64,000 nt of DNA. Origin: Plasmodiophora brassicae (taxonomy: Eukaryota; Endomyxa: Phytomyxea; Phytomyxea; Plasmodiophorida). The stretch is from NCBI GenBank assembly GCA_036867785.1, contig CP145423.1, positions 859,547 through 923,546 on the forward strand, given 5' to 3'. The position numbers and the translations under genes are program-made. Below, piece by piece: positions 47,233-60,955 of the stretch. How positions within the stretch are numbered: the first letter of the stretch is position 1; each line of letters starts with the position of its first letter. The notes beneath the pieces were generated by a model that worked only from the letters and a program-made list of their open reading frames with translations, was not told where the DNA came from and ran no database searches.

Positions 47233-50172
47233 TCACGGTACCCGGATCCAGATGGGCGGGCGCCGCTCGTACCGCTTGCCGTTGCTGCCCTGATCGTCGC
47301 CGTTGCCGTTGCTGCCATCATCGTCGCCGTTGCCGTCCTGGATGCGGAGCTCGACAGGTCCATCTTCGCCGCCGCCGTCCCCATCATCGCCGCCATTGTC
47401 GTCGCCATTGTCGCCGCCATTGTCGTCGCCGCCATCACGACCCTGTCGCGGCCTGCACAGCTCGTCGATGTCCTTGAGGACAGTCGCGATCGCCGTCGCC
47501 ACCGGTCTGGTTCGCTCGTCGAGTCGATACGCCGCCTCTGACGCTTGCTTCCTAGGTCGCCCATCATACGCCGGCGCTTGGATGATCGACGGCCGTGTCA
47601 GCTGGAGCAGGCCGGCGTCGATCGCGTTGTCGGCATCAGTCAACCACTTCAGATGCACCTCCGGGCGATACACATGCTCCAGCCGCTGCTGGGCGCCGAC
47701 ACAAATCGTACAATGGTATCGATTCGTCTCGTACGCCCCGTTGCAGTTCTGACATGGAACAGGTATGCCAGGTAGGCGATTCGTCAGCCAGTTGGCGATC
47801 CGGTACGCGTCCGCCGTCGCCTGGAACGCGGTCGCGTGCGGTCTGTTCCACTCCTGCTTCTGGACCCGCATCAGTTTCGCACGCGACCACGGCCGCCACG
47901 CCCGTTCCTGCAGCGCCTGGACCAGCGCGTCCCCGGGTCCGCCCTCGTTCTTGTCCGCCTCCTCCAATCGGGTGCCGTGCCTGATCTTCCACTCGCGCAG
48001 GTCCTTCACCCGGGCCTGCTGCCGCATCAGCGCCTGCACCCGCGACCAGACCGGGCACTTCTGCACGATCGTCGACAGCCTCGATGCCGGGTTCGCGAAC
48101 ATGGCCTTGGCGATCTTGCCGCTCATGGTCCTCGGGTACTCGTCGGCCTTCTCCTTCAGGTGGAGCAGGAACCCGCCACGTAGCTGTGCCTGCCGGATCG
48201 CCATCGGGACAATGCCGGCGTAGCGCATCATCAGGATCGACCCGTTGCGATGGCCGCCGAGGAACTCGGCGCACGTTCGCATGACCCACGAGTCGATCTC
48301 CTTCAGCGTCGAGCTGCTGTGGTTGGCGATGCAGAGGCCGTACTCCAGCTGCGATCGCACGAAGCTCATAAACACCACGCGTTTCTTGCTCACGTTCAGG
48401 TGTTTCGTCTTGAAGCAGCCCGATTGGCTCAGCGCGAATAGCGTCGACCTGGCCTTCGCCGTCCTCGTCCTGAGTTGTGCCGCGTGATCGATCCGCCCGT
48501 TCTTCATGCAGACGCCCAGCAACTTCACGGCGCGATCCTCGCCATCGGCAATGGGTTCACCACCCAGCGTCAGGGTCGGCAGCGGCGGCAGCGCCGGGTG
48601 CTTCGGCACGCTCAGGACGCACTTGTTGACATTGTACCTATAGTGGTATTCGATCGAGTACTTGTGGCACTCGTCGAGCATTGCCTGCATAACCGCCGGG
48701 CGGTCAGCGCGGCAGAACAACGTCTGATCGTCAGCAAACGAGATAATGGGGATGCGAATCTTCACCAGTACTGGGCAGTCGGGGCCAGCAATCGCCCGGA
48801 GCCGTTCGTGCAGCGGGTTGACCAGCAGGTTGAATAGGTCGGGCGCATTGACGACGCCTTGAGCGACACCGATCGCCATTGGTATCGGTTCTTGTGCACG
48901 ACCATCGACGAGCAGGACGACCGCGAACACGTCGAAGAGCGACTGCATGTTGGAGACGATGGTCGCCTCAGCTCCTCGGGACTCCAGCTCCCGCCAGATC
49001 AGCTCGCGATCCGCGTTGTCGTACGCCTTCCTGACGTCGAGCAGCGCCGCCATCAGCGGTACACCCTTCCTGGCGTACGTTTCCAGAAGCTCATCAGCGA
49101 CCCAGACGGCTTCGATCGGGCCAATCCGGCGCTGGAATCCCATCTGCAGCTCGTGCACCTGGTAGAGGCCCTTGTCGCGCATCAGCTCTCGAACGCCGAC
49201 TTCGTGCAGTTTTCGAATGTGGCTGGACATGGCCAGTCCTCGCCAGTTGCCCGGATGCCTCCGGTCTTCGCTCTTCTTCGGTATCGGCCTGGTGTAGCCG
49301 CGGTTCCACACCGTCGGCGCGACCTGGTGCGTCCAGCAGATCTCGCTGATGACGCTCAGCAGCTTCGAAGATGCCTCAGGGTGCGCCTTCAGCAGATCAG
49401 CGCACATGTTGTCCGGGCCCATCGCTTTCATCCATCGCGCCCGACGGATGCGACCCTCCACGCACGCCGCGTTGAAGTACTTGAGCTCAGCTTTGTCGAC
49501 ATCGTCTCGTTTCCTGGCAACGCGTCGCGATCGAGGCGGTTCGTGGCCCTCCGGTGCTGCGTACAGCTGCTGATTGTGCGAGACGTGCTCCTCGTCCGAT
49601 GGGGCTTGCTGTTCGATCCCGTTGTTCATCGCTTGCGCCGATGCCATCAGGTACCTTCTGGTTCGGGTCAGCATGAACGGGTTCGTGCAGTCCTCCATGT
49701 CGTCCCAGTTGATGATCGGCACGGCGCGCTCGTGTCGTTTCGACCGGTGAGGCGGCCAGCATGCGATGTCGATCATATCGTGGCGCAGCGCCTCGCAGGT
49801 CAGTTCGAACGCCTCGTCGAGCAGCCCGATGAGTTGCGGTTCCGGCGCGTCGTAATTCTCGTCCATCTCCTTCTGGATATCTTTCCACATCCTATACAGA
49901 TCGTCAATACATGGCTCCAGCAAATGACGAATCACCATTGATTTCGGCTCCGATTGGAACGCCTTTCTGTTCCAGCTCCAGCGGCTGGTGTCTTCGCGAA
50001 CCGGCGCCGCGCCGTCCGTCGTCACGATCAGCATCTGGTGCCCGGGCTTCTCCACCGGTGTTGCGACGATCTCCAGGTGCGCGTAGTGGCATCTAGATAC
50101 CATGGCGTAGTCGACGATGAGTAGGGCCGTCTGACAGCTGACAACGCATGACGCAAGAAGAAATCGGCCCAA
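47233..50172 (-). mobile_element. 5'-truncated LINE, ORF2 with reverse transcriptase
   Basis: A 979-codon frame. Its first ~17 residues come from flanking DNA. From about 50115 it reads LLIVDYAMVS ... PGHQMLIVT, which looks like the last part of an APE-type endonuclease, so the copy is cut within that domain, as is usual for 5'-truncated LINEs. The reverse transcriptase follows: RPIPKKSEDRRHPGNWRGLA, MAALLDVRKAYDNADRELIW, AIGVAQGVVNAPDLFNLLV and the catalytic FADD in IISFADDQTLFC (near 48745). Then come the thumb region and a terminal Cys/His cluster (CQNCNGAYETNRYHCTIC). The end is a Gly/Asp/Asn-rich tail. It differs clearly from the LINE at 9-18 kb and lacks RNase H, so it is a different lineage. 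Confidence 0.88.
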
Positions 50173-53100
50173 AAAAATCGCATTTATGGACCCAGTTTTT
50201 TGGGACGTTAAGCCCCTTTGCCGAGCAACGTTGCCGCTTTAGCTTTCGCCCACGCCGGTGGCGGCAGTATGGGACCTGTGGACGACATCGCGCCTCCGGC
50301 CGACGGATGCCGTGTCGGCGTGAATCAGTCGCCGACTCCGTGTTGCGCTGCGACTGACGACGCTGACGATGCAGCCGATCGCCCACGTCCCCTGCCAATC
50401 GCCGACGATCCGACGACCAAGCCGGTGGTCGACGCCGCCCACTACATCGCCGTACACGGCTTCCCGATACGCCACGATGTTCACCATCGCACCTCGCCGA
50501 TCGCCGACGACCTGTCGCGACCGCGTGCCCTGCCAGTGTCTGCGCCGTAAGCCGTTGCACCTCGAGGACAGGTACGAGTCATCGTTTGTTGCACAGTGTC
50601 CCAGGCCCTCTGACGCGTTCGACACCGCCCTTATGCAGTCTCATGCCGTCGAGTCGGACCAGGTCCAACATGACCCCGGCGTGGTGGCTTCCGACGCTTG
50701 GAACAATTGGTCATGCACGCCCCATGCCCGGCACCATGCGTTGATAGCGGGCTAACCAGTCGATGTCGTCGCCGGCCTCCCTGTCTGCGTGTCGAGCGGT
50801 GCCTGCCTGCTGCGTTGTGTTCGTCCTCGCGTCTCTCGAGTCGTCGACGTCCCGAGGCGCCTGCTCGCTGTTCCTGCGATCGACTGTGACGTAATCGATG
50901 CATCCCACTGGACGTATGCCAACGCGCCCAACACGTCTGGACGACGCCATGCTCCGGTACGGACCGCTGTCTAATGCAAATGATCACGGCCTCACACGTT
51001 CTGCACAGGACACTGCCGTCGCCAGTTACGACGCTGCCGGTCGTCAATGCCGCCCACTACATCGCGATATTCGACTAAGTTCGCGTCTGCAGGCTGCGGG
51101 TCCCCAACGACCCGTCGTGCTGCTCGCCGTGCTTACGTCCGCGTCGAAGTCACCGCCGAGCACCGACATGGGCCAACGGGATCACCTGCAACGCGACCAT
51201 AAGGGGGCCTGCTGGGCTTCTGTGCATCTCCTGGTCAGGAGCGTGTCGTTGCCAAGATGCCCCATCGCCTGATACGGCTGCCTGCCCTGCTTGCGTCCGC
51301 GCCGACGTCGCTGCGACCGGGCCAACACATCGTCTACTAGGACAGCGGAACGTGATCATCTTCCTTAAGCGCGCCCAATATCTCTGGGTGCGATTCCAGG
51401 ACAGGTATAGTTTCTCGGCTGATGCGATATGACCTTCGCCTCTGACATGTGATGAACAGGCTAAGCCAGCTGCCGTGGGACGTCGCTTGTCCATCATGGG
51501 AGCCTTCAAGCAGCCGTGGTTCTGCCAAATTGTCATTCTGCTCCACACGTGACGCGGTCGACTGCCCCACCCTAGCCGCCGGATGCAATTCGCCGTCTGC
51601 CCTGAACCGTCCTGCGATGACGGGCACTGGTGCAAATGCGTCGCCGGCCCCCCATCTGCCTGGTCGGCTGCCTCTGCCAACTCTGCTGGTTGCCCAGCAG
51701 GGTAGCGGTGCCCAGCGCCCGTTGCTGCCGGAAGCCTCGCGGACACCTGACTTTCGACAACGATCGTGCAGCATCCTTGACGCTATATCCCGATAACCGT
51801 GGCCGTTCAATACACGCTGAACATGTTGACATGCGCGTACACCCACACGTGAAGAGCGTAACCAAGGAACAGTACATTCGTATGTGTGAGACCCGCTGCC
51901 CGCAACGGGCGGAGGGTGCCGTGTTGCTCCTCGACGTAAGCGGGCGTTAATACATTTTCAGAATTTCAGTAAGGTGCAGGTGCCGTACATGTACGAGTTG
52001 ATGACAATAAGACCAACCGAAGGGGATCGTAGCCAAGGAACAATACTCTCGATCGGATGTCTCAGACCCGCTATCCGCAACGGGGAGACAGTGCCGAATT
52101 GCCCTTCGTCGTAATCGGGAGCGTTAACACACTTTACGAATTTCAATACGGTGCAGAGGCCATCCCTTTACAAGTTTACGACAATAAGACAAACCTAAAG
52201 GGAAGGTAACCGAGGAACAATACACTCGGAGGTGTGTGGCCCGCTGTCCGCAACGAGGAGAGAGTGCCGAATTGCTCCTCGTCGTAACCGGGAGCGTTAA
52301 CACATTTTAACAATTTCAGCAAGATGCAGGGGCCAAACGTTTACGAGTTCCCGACAAACGTAAAGGGAACGTAACCGAGGAACAATACAGTCGGATGTGT
52401 GGGACCCGCTGTCCGCAAAGGGTGGAGAGTGCCGAATTTCTCTTCGCGGTTCTTCGGAGGGAAGGTACTCGACATTAAACGAGGGCAGTCGAGTTCGTAC
52501 CTACTGATCTAGTTCCATCTCGGTATATGGATTTCCAATGAAGGCTGGCCTCGGCGAAAGTCCAGCAGGGCGCACCACTCCGTAGTTGCGTCGTCGTCGT
52601 CGCCGACGACCCGGCTACGCTGCCTGTCGTCAACGTCGTCCACGACATCGCCGTAAACGGTTCAACGGGTGTTCTGCGCCGTCGCACATCGCGGGTCGCC
52701 GACGACATGTCGTGCCTGCCTGACCTGCTTGCGTCCCCGCCGCCGTCTCCGCCGACCATATCGTCACGGGCCAAGGCGTCCCCAACGAAGGCAACGCAAC
52801 CTGCTGCGGCTCAGTACCTCTGGATGATGAATTGTATTCAGAACAGGTAAGTAGTATCGCGTATGACAAGCAACCATGGGCTGAGACATGTGCTGGACAG
52901 GAGACGGCAGCCGTCGATGCCGGGCGGTGCCAGGCGGTCCGACCACCTGCTCCACACCTGGGGCTATCGCATGTCGCGTATCCCCGACGACAGGTCCACG
53001 CCGACGTCGCCGCCGACCATATCGGCACGTGTAAAACGCATCCCCGGGGAAGGCAATGCAACCTGCTGCTGGTGTGTCAACGCGCTCAGTACCTCTGGAT

Positions 53101-53752
53101 GAAGTATATCCAGAACAGGTACGCCGTAGCGCGTATGACCAGCGACCATGACCTCTGACATGTGATGGACAGGAGACGGCAGCCGTAGCTGTACCGCATC
53201 GTCAGGCTTGCGACCACCTGGTCCCACGCCTGAGGCGACGCCTACCCCCTGTCGATCGCTGCGGTTGGTCGTTCGCGTCCCTGCCATAAACCCGTCATTC
53301 CATGTCGGCCACAGCGAGCAAGGGCGCCGCCAGCGCCACCGTCCGCAAGCCCAGCTGCGCATGCCTACGCTGCTGGTTGCCCAACGTCCATTTCTACCGG
53401 CCGCCACGCGAACGCCTGCTATCTGATGACGATCGCCACCATCCCGGCCGGCGTATCGCGGCAACCAGGACCGTTCAATACAGGCAGAACCAGTTGTCAC
53501 GCGTGTACACCGGCCATGCATGGCTTCCTGGCGTCAGCTGGTGCCGACCAGAGCAGGGCGGGACGCCGTCCGTCCCCAGCGTGTTCATCGACGTTGCGCC
53601 CGTCCCTTCATGTCGACGCATATGAAACCCATCCCATGACGTTGCCATGCCTGGTTAGGCCAAGCAATGCCTACCCTTACAATCGACCATCGACGCTCTC
53701 GATGCTGCACCTCAAACAGACCCGTCCCGTGTGTTAAGTTACAAATACAAGT
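50173..53752. repeat. Degenerate subtelomeric repeat block
   Basis: No supported gene. Several segments recur with drift. One is gccgacga..c..c...cc.gt.gtcga/aacg near 50400, 51020 and 52600. Another, containing ctctgacatgtgatgracag and cagtacctctggatga, is near 51370-51470, 52790-52910 and 53050-53180. The block is a set of diverged copies, about three, of a unit of roughly 1 kb or less. Confidence 0.6.
51862..52460 (+). repeat. ~170-base tandem repeat, ~3.5 copies
   Basis: Units begin near 51862, 52031, 52208 and 52371 with accraggaacaatacw and contain gacccgctgtccgcaa and gccgaattgctcctcgtcgt. Spacing is 163-177 bases; copies differ by substitutions and small indels. AT-richer than the surroundings. 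Confidence 0.85.
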
Positions 53753-55122
53753 TTATGAACGGATACCATTGCATCTGTAGAAGAGCAGCCTGTAGACGCG
53801 CTTGTGGAGCAGGCTAGCCACTTGGGACTCTCCATACCGCACTAGGCGATTGGTGTCGCAGAAGACCCAGGAACCACCGGGTTGCTTGACCCAGGATATA
53901 TAATGCCCTTCATCGTGCCCAGCCAATTGGGTGTCACTACCCTGGTAATCCACCAGGCCAACGAGATCGAAGTACGCTCTGCCAGTCTGAAACGTCACTT
54001 CTGGCACCACGTCCTGCCCACAGGAGATATCAGACATCCAAGAGATCCGCCCATCATCATCGCTTGATGTCCTGCACCTACCACCGTGGTCCTACGACGC
54101 GCCATGCTGATCTGCGCTCCGTCAGGGCCGGGTTGCTGGACGATCTCCATCGGATCCTGCCGAACAATCAACAGTGACCCCGGCGTTGGACTCCTGGCCA
54201 TGTGGCGGAACGTTGTCGACCGGTGCTCGACATCGTGACCAGGTTGGCAGGGAACGTTGGAGGTGCACCTCCTGGTGATCGTCTCCGACTGCTCCCCGAC
54301 CAGAACCGTTGAGAGTTTGACTCGCCGGTGGCAGCCCTGCAGCATGACGACGGGCTGCTGACAAGGCGGGCGCGACGAGGCATGGCCGCAGGTGGCACAC
54401 GTATCAACCACGTGTTCGACGAACTCGACGAGACTGCCAACAATCGGCTGTCCATCAGCGCCGACCATACGGTATGCCTCCATCTGCGATAGCAGTTCCA
54501 GGACGAAGTCGTCTGCGTCGTGCTGATGTCCGGCAGGAAACGACCGTGTCGCCCGGTCGGCGTTGCCCAGGCTGCTGATGAGCTCAACGAGCGCGTACGA
54601 CGCCACGTTCGCATCCAGGCGGGGGTTCATCACCTGGTTGAACAGGCCCACCCAGGGCGCGTCGCCCGACACGCGGTGCCATCCAGGCAAACGACGCAGG
54701 ATATGGACCGGTGCAATGGCGAAGCAAATCTGCCGGCAGACGCCGGCCGCATCCACGTTCGATATGCCCGCTGGAAGTAGCGTGTCAGCACCACACTCCT
54801 GAACGTCAACTTCAGCAGCGTCGATGACAATTGGATCGCGTTTCGTACCTGCGCAGGAGGTTCCGACCCTTGGGCGGGATCGCTGTGGGCGATTCGTTCG
54901 GTGCGGCTCGAACGGTCGACAGCAGGTCGTTCGTGGACCTGCAGTTATTGCACGCATGTCAGCTGTCTCCCTCGCCACAGTACCGGCGTTGGCAATTGGC
55001 AAACCTGTCTGCGCTTCCTCGCTGGGCGTTTCGCGAGGAGAGCCACTTGAACCCTCCTCCGCTTGCAAGTAAGCTTGGGTGCCTGCAATGTCACGGGGGT
55101 TCAGTCTACACCCCGCTCGCAA
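53753..55122 (-). CDS. Ubiquitin-specific-protease-like (USP/C19) protein
   Basis: Two exons, 55122-54082 and 54013-53753, joined by an intron at 54014-54081. The USP layout is visible: a candidate Cys box AAGVCRQICFAIAPVHILRR (about residues 124-143), the second box HQHDADDFVLELLSQM in place of QQDAxEF, a Cys pair DTCATCGHASSRPP of the zinc ribbon, and the His box GHYISWVKQPGGSWVFCDTN near the C-terminus. It would remove ubiquitin from substrates. The Cys box is unusual (AGVC where GNTC is typical), so activity is uncertain. The N-terminal ~110 residues are unconserved. The start could be at a later ATG. Confidence 0.75.
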
Positions 55123-55267
55123 TACCTTCTAACCCAAATCACCCTGTACTCCGACGACCTGGAGGACGACTCGCAAACGTCGTTCGTGTCCTGGGACGGT
55201 GCGTCGCTGTCGTCGTCGCTCGACATCGGGTCCACATCCATCGTACTCTGTTCAGGCCCACAGTGGA

Positions 55268-58200
55268 TCAGCAGGATTGCACAATCAAGGCGAATATCAT
55301 CAGTACACGTACAGTTCGTCGGCACCTGATTGCCGACCGGTTCTGCAGTAGTGCTGCCCGCCGACTGGTTACTGTCCTGCGTACGGGGCGGCGCTCGTCA
55401 CCGGCGTCGTCTCCTGCACCGCCGTCCTCAGATCCGTTGGCACCGGCAACGTCGATGCCGCTTCGCCGCCTTCGGACGGCGTCCAGGTACATCGGCACAA
55501 GCCGGGCAACGAGCGACGCGATCCGCTCAACGACGACATCGTTCTGGCGCCTCGACGTCAGGACGATGAGTTCGATCGACACCAGCAAGACGTCGTAGGT
55601 GTGCTTCGTCGCGCACCAGACCTCGTTGAGCTTGGCGCCGACAGCGCCGATCAGCATGAGTTCGTGGGCGAAGTCGTCCCACTCAACCGCGCCTGCGTCC
55701 AGCGACCTGAGGACCGCCGACATGTCGACGACGTGGTCATCGCCGTCCCGCTCGTCAGCGTTCCTCTTCTCACCCACGTACGTCAACACTCGTCGACCGA
55801 GGCCGCGCGCATGGAAGATCATAAGGATGATCCTCTGCTGCAGGCCCCACTTGGACAGGTCCACGGGTGACGGCCACAGACCAGACACGCTCTTGACGAG
55901 TTTGCTGACCTGCGTCGACATCTGCCGGGGCGACTTCGACAGTTCAATCGTGTCGTCGACGCAGGGCCTCTGAACCAGCACCGCGTTGTGTGGATCGCCC
56001 AGGAACCCGTCCCAATCGACCAAGACCGGGGTGCCTTTCCCGTCCTTCCTCGAATGCATCACGCCCATGATCAGGGCCATGGCTTCCCACGGCCAATGCC
56101 GGCGATGCTTGTTCCCGTGGAAGGCGGACGGCAGCGGCAGCTCCGCCCACGACCCTTGAGCCTGCGCCAGGGTGACCGACCGCGACGACAGCGGGACCTT
56201 GCTGATCTGCAGCGATCCAGCTGACGTCAACGGTACGATCAGGTCGGGATCACAGAGTGGCGGGACCAGCATGACGACCTGCTGGAGGATGTTCTTGAAC
56301 TCGGCGGTAGGCACCCATCGACCCGCCGGACGCTGGCGCAGTGCACGACGCTGGGCCGGGCTGCTGTCGCCGGACGCCATGAGCATGCGGAGATAGGCGT
56401 CGGTGACTCGCTCCGGAGGCGCATCAACAAGGACGACGGGAGGATGTACGACACGGCCATCCCAGCGTAGACGCAACGACACGTGAATGACATCACGCCC
56501 CAGGGCTCGGCGCCTGCCTTGTACCCTCGTCACCAACGCGCGCATGACGTCGGCCTCTCGGAAACGACTAAGCGGCACGATGGACATGACGTCACGCCAG
56601 AGCGCTACGTGCGGCAGCGTGTCCACGCCGGGCGACATCCAATTGAATGCCACCCACTCGGCGAACGTGATGTGTTGCATCGACGCGACTGAGGGGTCCA
56701 GCACGGATCCAGGGCTCGCCAGGCGATGCAGGGCGGCCGGTGACGGAAGGAACGACTTGAACAGATAGTCGTAGTCCTGGTCGAGGTCTGGGCGATCAAG
56801 CGCATGGCTGACGTACGGCGCGAGGACCTTCCTGGACCGCAGCTGGTCGAACGCGTACGCGCCCTCTGTCTGAAGCAGGTTGAGCGCCACAGCGGCTGGC
56901 GTCAACATGTCCGAGAGCATCGACGATAACGTTCGAAACCAGGAGCGGACCAGGTAGGTCAACGCATGCCGGCACCCCTTAACCGAAATCCGAAGGATCG
57001 TCGACATCACGTCGGCGTTGTCGAACCCATGGATAAAGTTCAGGAACTGGCCCTCGTGAATGCGCAGGTTTAAGGGGTCCATGAAAGCTGGATCGATGAA
57101 CACCCTGCCGGCCGACATGCAGAAATTGACGTAATCCAGGCGCGTCCCGGGCGACATCCACACGCCGACATTGCTGTCAGGGGTACCGCCCTGGAAGAAC
57201 CGGCTTGCCGAGATGAACGAACCGTCGAGCAGTGCGTTCAGCAGGTCCTCCATGAACTGCAGGCAGTTCATCTGCCGCCGATCAATGTTCGTGACGAACG
57301 GTGATCGGCGCCCGCCCTCGATGGGTCGGAACATGGCCCGATACATCAGACGGGGGAAGTGGGCGTACTGCTCATGTTTCCGCAGAAGATGGGCCCAGAA
57401 GTCGTGCGCCGCGATGCACAGGATCGTGTCGTCGTCGTTCAGGTGGGCAACTTCGCGCCACATCGACTGGAACACAGCGCCGCGCATCGACAGGTTTGCG
57501 ATGTACTCGCAGCGGTGAACGACGGGGACCCTTTCGCGCATCATCTGGCGGCACCATCGTATTCTCTGCGTCATCGACCTGTGAACCGGCTTGAGGGCTC
57601 GCTTCACGTCCGTCTTGCGGATCGGCCCGTACTTCCTCAGAGACCGCGGCAACGAAGCGATGAATTTACGAGTGTTACCGCGATCGAAAGACGCCCGCAC
57701 ACAGGCGCTGAATGTGGCCAGGTGCGAGTAGCGCACAGGCGCCGCCAGTATTCGTGATCGATCTCTTGTGCGTTGAGACACTGTCGCATTGTACGCTGAT
57801 CTCGCTGAAGCCATTGTCGAGCCGCACCGCGTTTTACATCCCCCAAACGCGGCAACCTCACCGATCGGGTAATAGGAGTGGGATCGCGCAGGAGCGCCGC
57901 GGGTGGCGTCTCGGTCGCGTAGAGCGCTGTAGTCGCGACAGACGGCCACAGGTGTCTGATCCGGAAACGGCTCAGCGGCCACGTTGCTGCCAATGTCAAA
58001 CCGGCCGCAGTCAACGATCGCGGTCGGCCAGAACGTTCGGAGGTAGTGGCGCTGCTCCAGGATCGAGCCGACGTTGTCCATCCTCGTAAATGATCGAACG
58101 CCCAACGATTGCATCAGAACCATCGTCGAGTCCTGCAGGTACAATGCCAGTGTGTCCAGCATGGTTCGCGCGTCTCGCGGCGCGAACCGTACAGGACGCT

Positions 58201-60563
58201 TGTGGTTGTTGTACTGCTGGCTGTAGTCGACGAGTTCGTCGGGAAGTCGATCAGAGCACGCGGCGATGGCCTCGCTGACTGCGGCGCGGCAGGAACTGGA
58301 GAAGCCGCGTCGTGTCGAGTGACGACTCGTACTCACCAGGAACAACGTGATCGTGGCCATTGGCGAGCAATACACTTCACCGAGGAGGAACATGGGAAAC
58401 TTGGTTATCGGCGTTGGACGCGGTTCGCCTTCCAGCTGCACCCGAAGGTCGTGAAATGTGCTCCCGTTGACCGCTTGGCGGCCAGCGTGCCGTCCCCAGG
58501 CTGTCATCAAGTGCAGCGACGTGAACGCCGTTGCCCTCTCGAGCGGGAAGACCTGAAGCCATCGCTGGAACGACGTACAAATGGCCTGAAGCGAATCGAC
58601 GTCCATGGTCTGGAGAATGTCGGGCACGCCGCCATGCCTCTCAGACGCTGCGCGTGCCTCGGCTGAAACATCGAAGCGGTACTTGCCAGAGAAGCAGTCG
58701 GCTTTCGGTAGCCCATGCTGTGTCCAGAACAGGTCACCAGCGAAGTCTTGCAGACTAATCGTCTCAAACGCGCTGCAGTCAGTATGCGGTTGGCTTCCCC
58801 TTGTCAACTGCTTTTCTTCCGATTCAGCCAAGAGGGCGAAGGACGGATCCGCGCCATAAGGGTTACCTAACCCGACCTGGCCGTCATCGGACGCAGCAGC
58901 ATCGTCTTCCGAAGAAACCGTGCCAGATGAGTCCGACGAAGGCGCTCCATCGCGGTCGTCATCACCTTGAGCGGTGGCCCTCCTTGAATTGTCTTCAGGT
59001 ACGCGGACGCTGCCACCAGCGTCGTCACCGTCTTCCGCTTCGACATCGACTTCGTCGGCTGCGGCCAGCTTCTGCCGTTCCCGGATATCGCGAAGATAAT
59101 CAAACGTTGTTCGCGAGAAGGAGTCGGAACTAACAGCATCATCGTCGCTGTCTCGGTTCGTGTTGCACAGGCCGACGGGAACCCCGGAAGAGTCACACAT
59201 CAGTACCATGGGTGCAGGACGCAAAGCGTCACCCATGACCAGGTCGGACGGCAGGACAGGGATCAGATCGAAGCTGTTCAAGTTGCCTCGATTCGTCTGC
59301 AAAGGTAAGACCACGGTCGCCAGCACTGACAACGCCACGACGTGCGGCACGCGACTCGTAAACTCCTGCAACACATTCAGCCGTTGGTCTGTTGACAGCA
59401 TCCGTTAAAGCAATTCATCATCGTACCGTAGACATGCGCCTTTCGGCAAACCGGAGCCCGACAATCTCGCGACAGTTATCCCGCGAAGTCATGGGATGCA
59501 CGTGGTCAAACAAGGCGTCCTCGGGAACGGCGAATTCGTCGAACAACGCCCTCTGATGGTTAAAGGGGACTGGTTCGTCCAGAATTACATCTAAGACGAC
59601 GGGATTTGGACACAAGGCGACGGCCGCGACGAAATCAGGCACCCAGAGGCCATTGGCAGTGAAGTGCCGTTGGTCCACGATCATGACATTACCATCCTTG
59701 TTATTTTCTGCGAGTGCCTGCCGCTGCCATTTGTCCAGCTGGGCCCGGAGGATCGGTGGCGAGGTCTGCAATCGGATTTCCAATTCCCTGATGTGGCCTG
59801 CGAGGACTTCCCTGTTCGCGGGAACCTTTTGATACCAGCACAGGTACGAAAGCAACCAGGTCGACACGTTCTCGAAAGATTGCCAGGAAAGATCATGCCA
59901 ATTCTGGAAAATGTGCCTGACAGACGGGTCAACGGTGATCCCATACGTGTCATTCAATTCCGCCAGTCTGAGTCGAACAGCGTCGGTGAGCGGCTTAGGA
60001 ATATCGACGTTCGTACCGGCCCTCCTGCGCCCCACGAACCACAAACGTGGTTCCCAAAGCCACTCCCCCTCGGAACTAGCGTCATCCGGCGCTTGGCAAT
60101 CCTGATCGTCATGGGCGTTTCCGCCGGGGTCGTCCGGCTTGGCGCCTGCGTGCATGTCGTCCTCGTCTTGGTCGTCGAGCTCTGCGTCATCGATTGGGTA
60201 TAACTCAGATTCGTCCAGATTGTCAAGATCCATCACCGCATCCGTCAAGACTGTTCTGGGGACGTCACCGCGATGGACGGCTACAGAGAGAAGATTGTTT
60301 GGTGTGCAACTCGACGGCTGCATTGAAGGAATATTGTCGTACGCTTGGCGACGAACAGCAGGCAGGAACGATACACTATCATCTGAGGAAGATGATGTTC
60401 TCGACTCTGATGGAGGCGGACGGACCGGCATCTTAAGCGAATCAGGAGACGTTCGAACAGCGGTGATTGACACGAGAGCAACTGCAGACGACGATTCCGG
60501 TTGGCACCCTGTCAGTGGGGGCACATCACGAGGCCAAGACGTCGATGCGGTTACGCAATTCAT
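55268..60563 (-). CDS. Very large unknown protein (~1744 codons), two exons
   Basis: Two long frames, 60563-59427 and 59365-55268, are joined by a 61-base intron (59366-59426) that begins gtacg and ends gcag, in phase. The junction reads RRMST then EFTSRVPHVV. The N-terminal part is acidic and disordered (DDAELDDQDEDDM), followed by a folded block (SWQSFENVSTWLLSYLCWYQ). A second acidic Ser/Asp region follows (about residues 440-540), then a ~1000-residue helical region with repeated R/W/F-rich patches (RRIRWCRQMMRER-like, WAHLLRKHEQYAHFPRLMYR, VLVDWDGFLGDPHNAVLV). No domain is recognised. The gene lies just inside the terminal retroelement and is transcribed the same way. It could be a host gene of a subtelomeric family or cargo of a larger element. 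Confidence 0.7.
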
Positions 60564-60955
60564 GTTACAAGGGGTTGTTTGCGAGTTTGGGCCACCGTCA
60601 GTTGAACATTACGCTATCGTTGGAAAGAGCAGGGAAAATCAGAGGCAGCTGGGATGTTTCCGTTGGCATATGTGCCACCGTTCCTCTCGTATCGCCAAGA
60701 ATGTAGCGCGACTGGGCAGAGTTTGGAAGGTGGTGCGCAACGTAGGTGCCTGTTAACACCGTCAGCAGTTCGGCTACTGCGGTGGATGCTTACGGTAGAT
60801 GATGTTGTGGTGTCCGTTTTGCCTTTCTGCAGCTTCGCAAGCTGTTCGTCAGCAGCACTGCGGCGTCTCGCTGAACCGGCGTCTGACGCGAATCGCTGAA
60901 GGCGGTGTTGTTTATGAAACAATTTGCGTGCGGACACCGTGGCGGAGTTTGAAGA
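60564..60955. other. Between large gene and Penelope-like element
   Basis: No supported gene. It would contain the 3' untranslated part of the Penelope-like element and the promoter of the large gene. I looked for internal TTTTAGGG units at this inner edge and saw none. Confidence 0.4.

Noticed and set aside
59366-59426. Two separate genes at 55268-59401 and 59418-60563
   Set aside because: A 61-base intron with gtacg and gcag ends joins them in phase, so one gene is the better reading.
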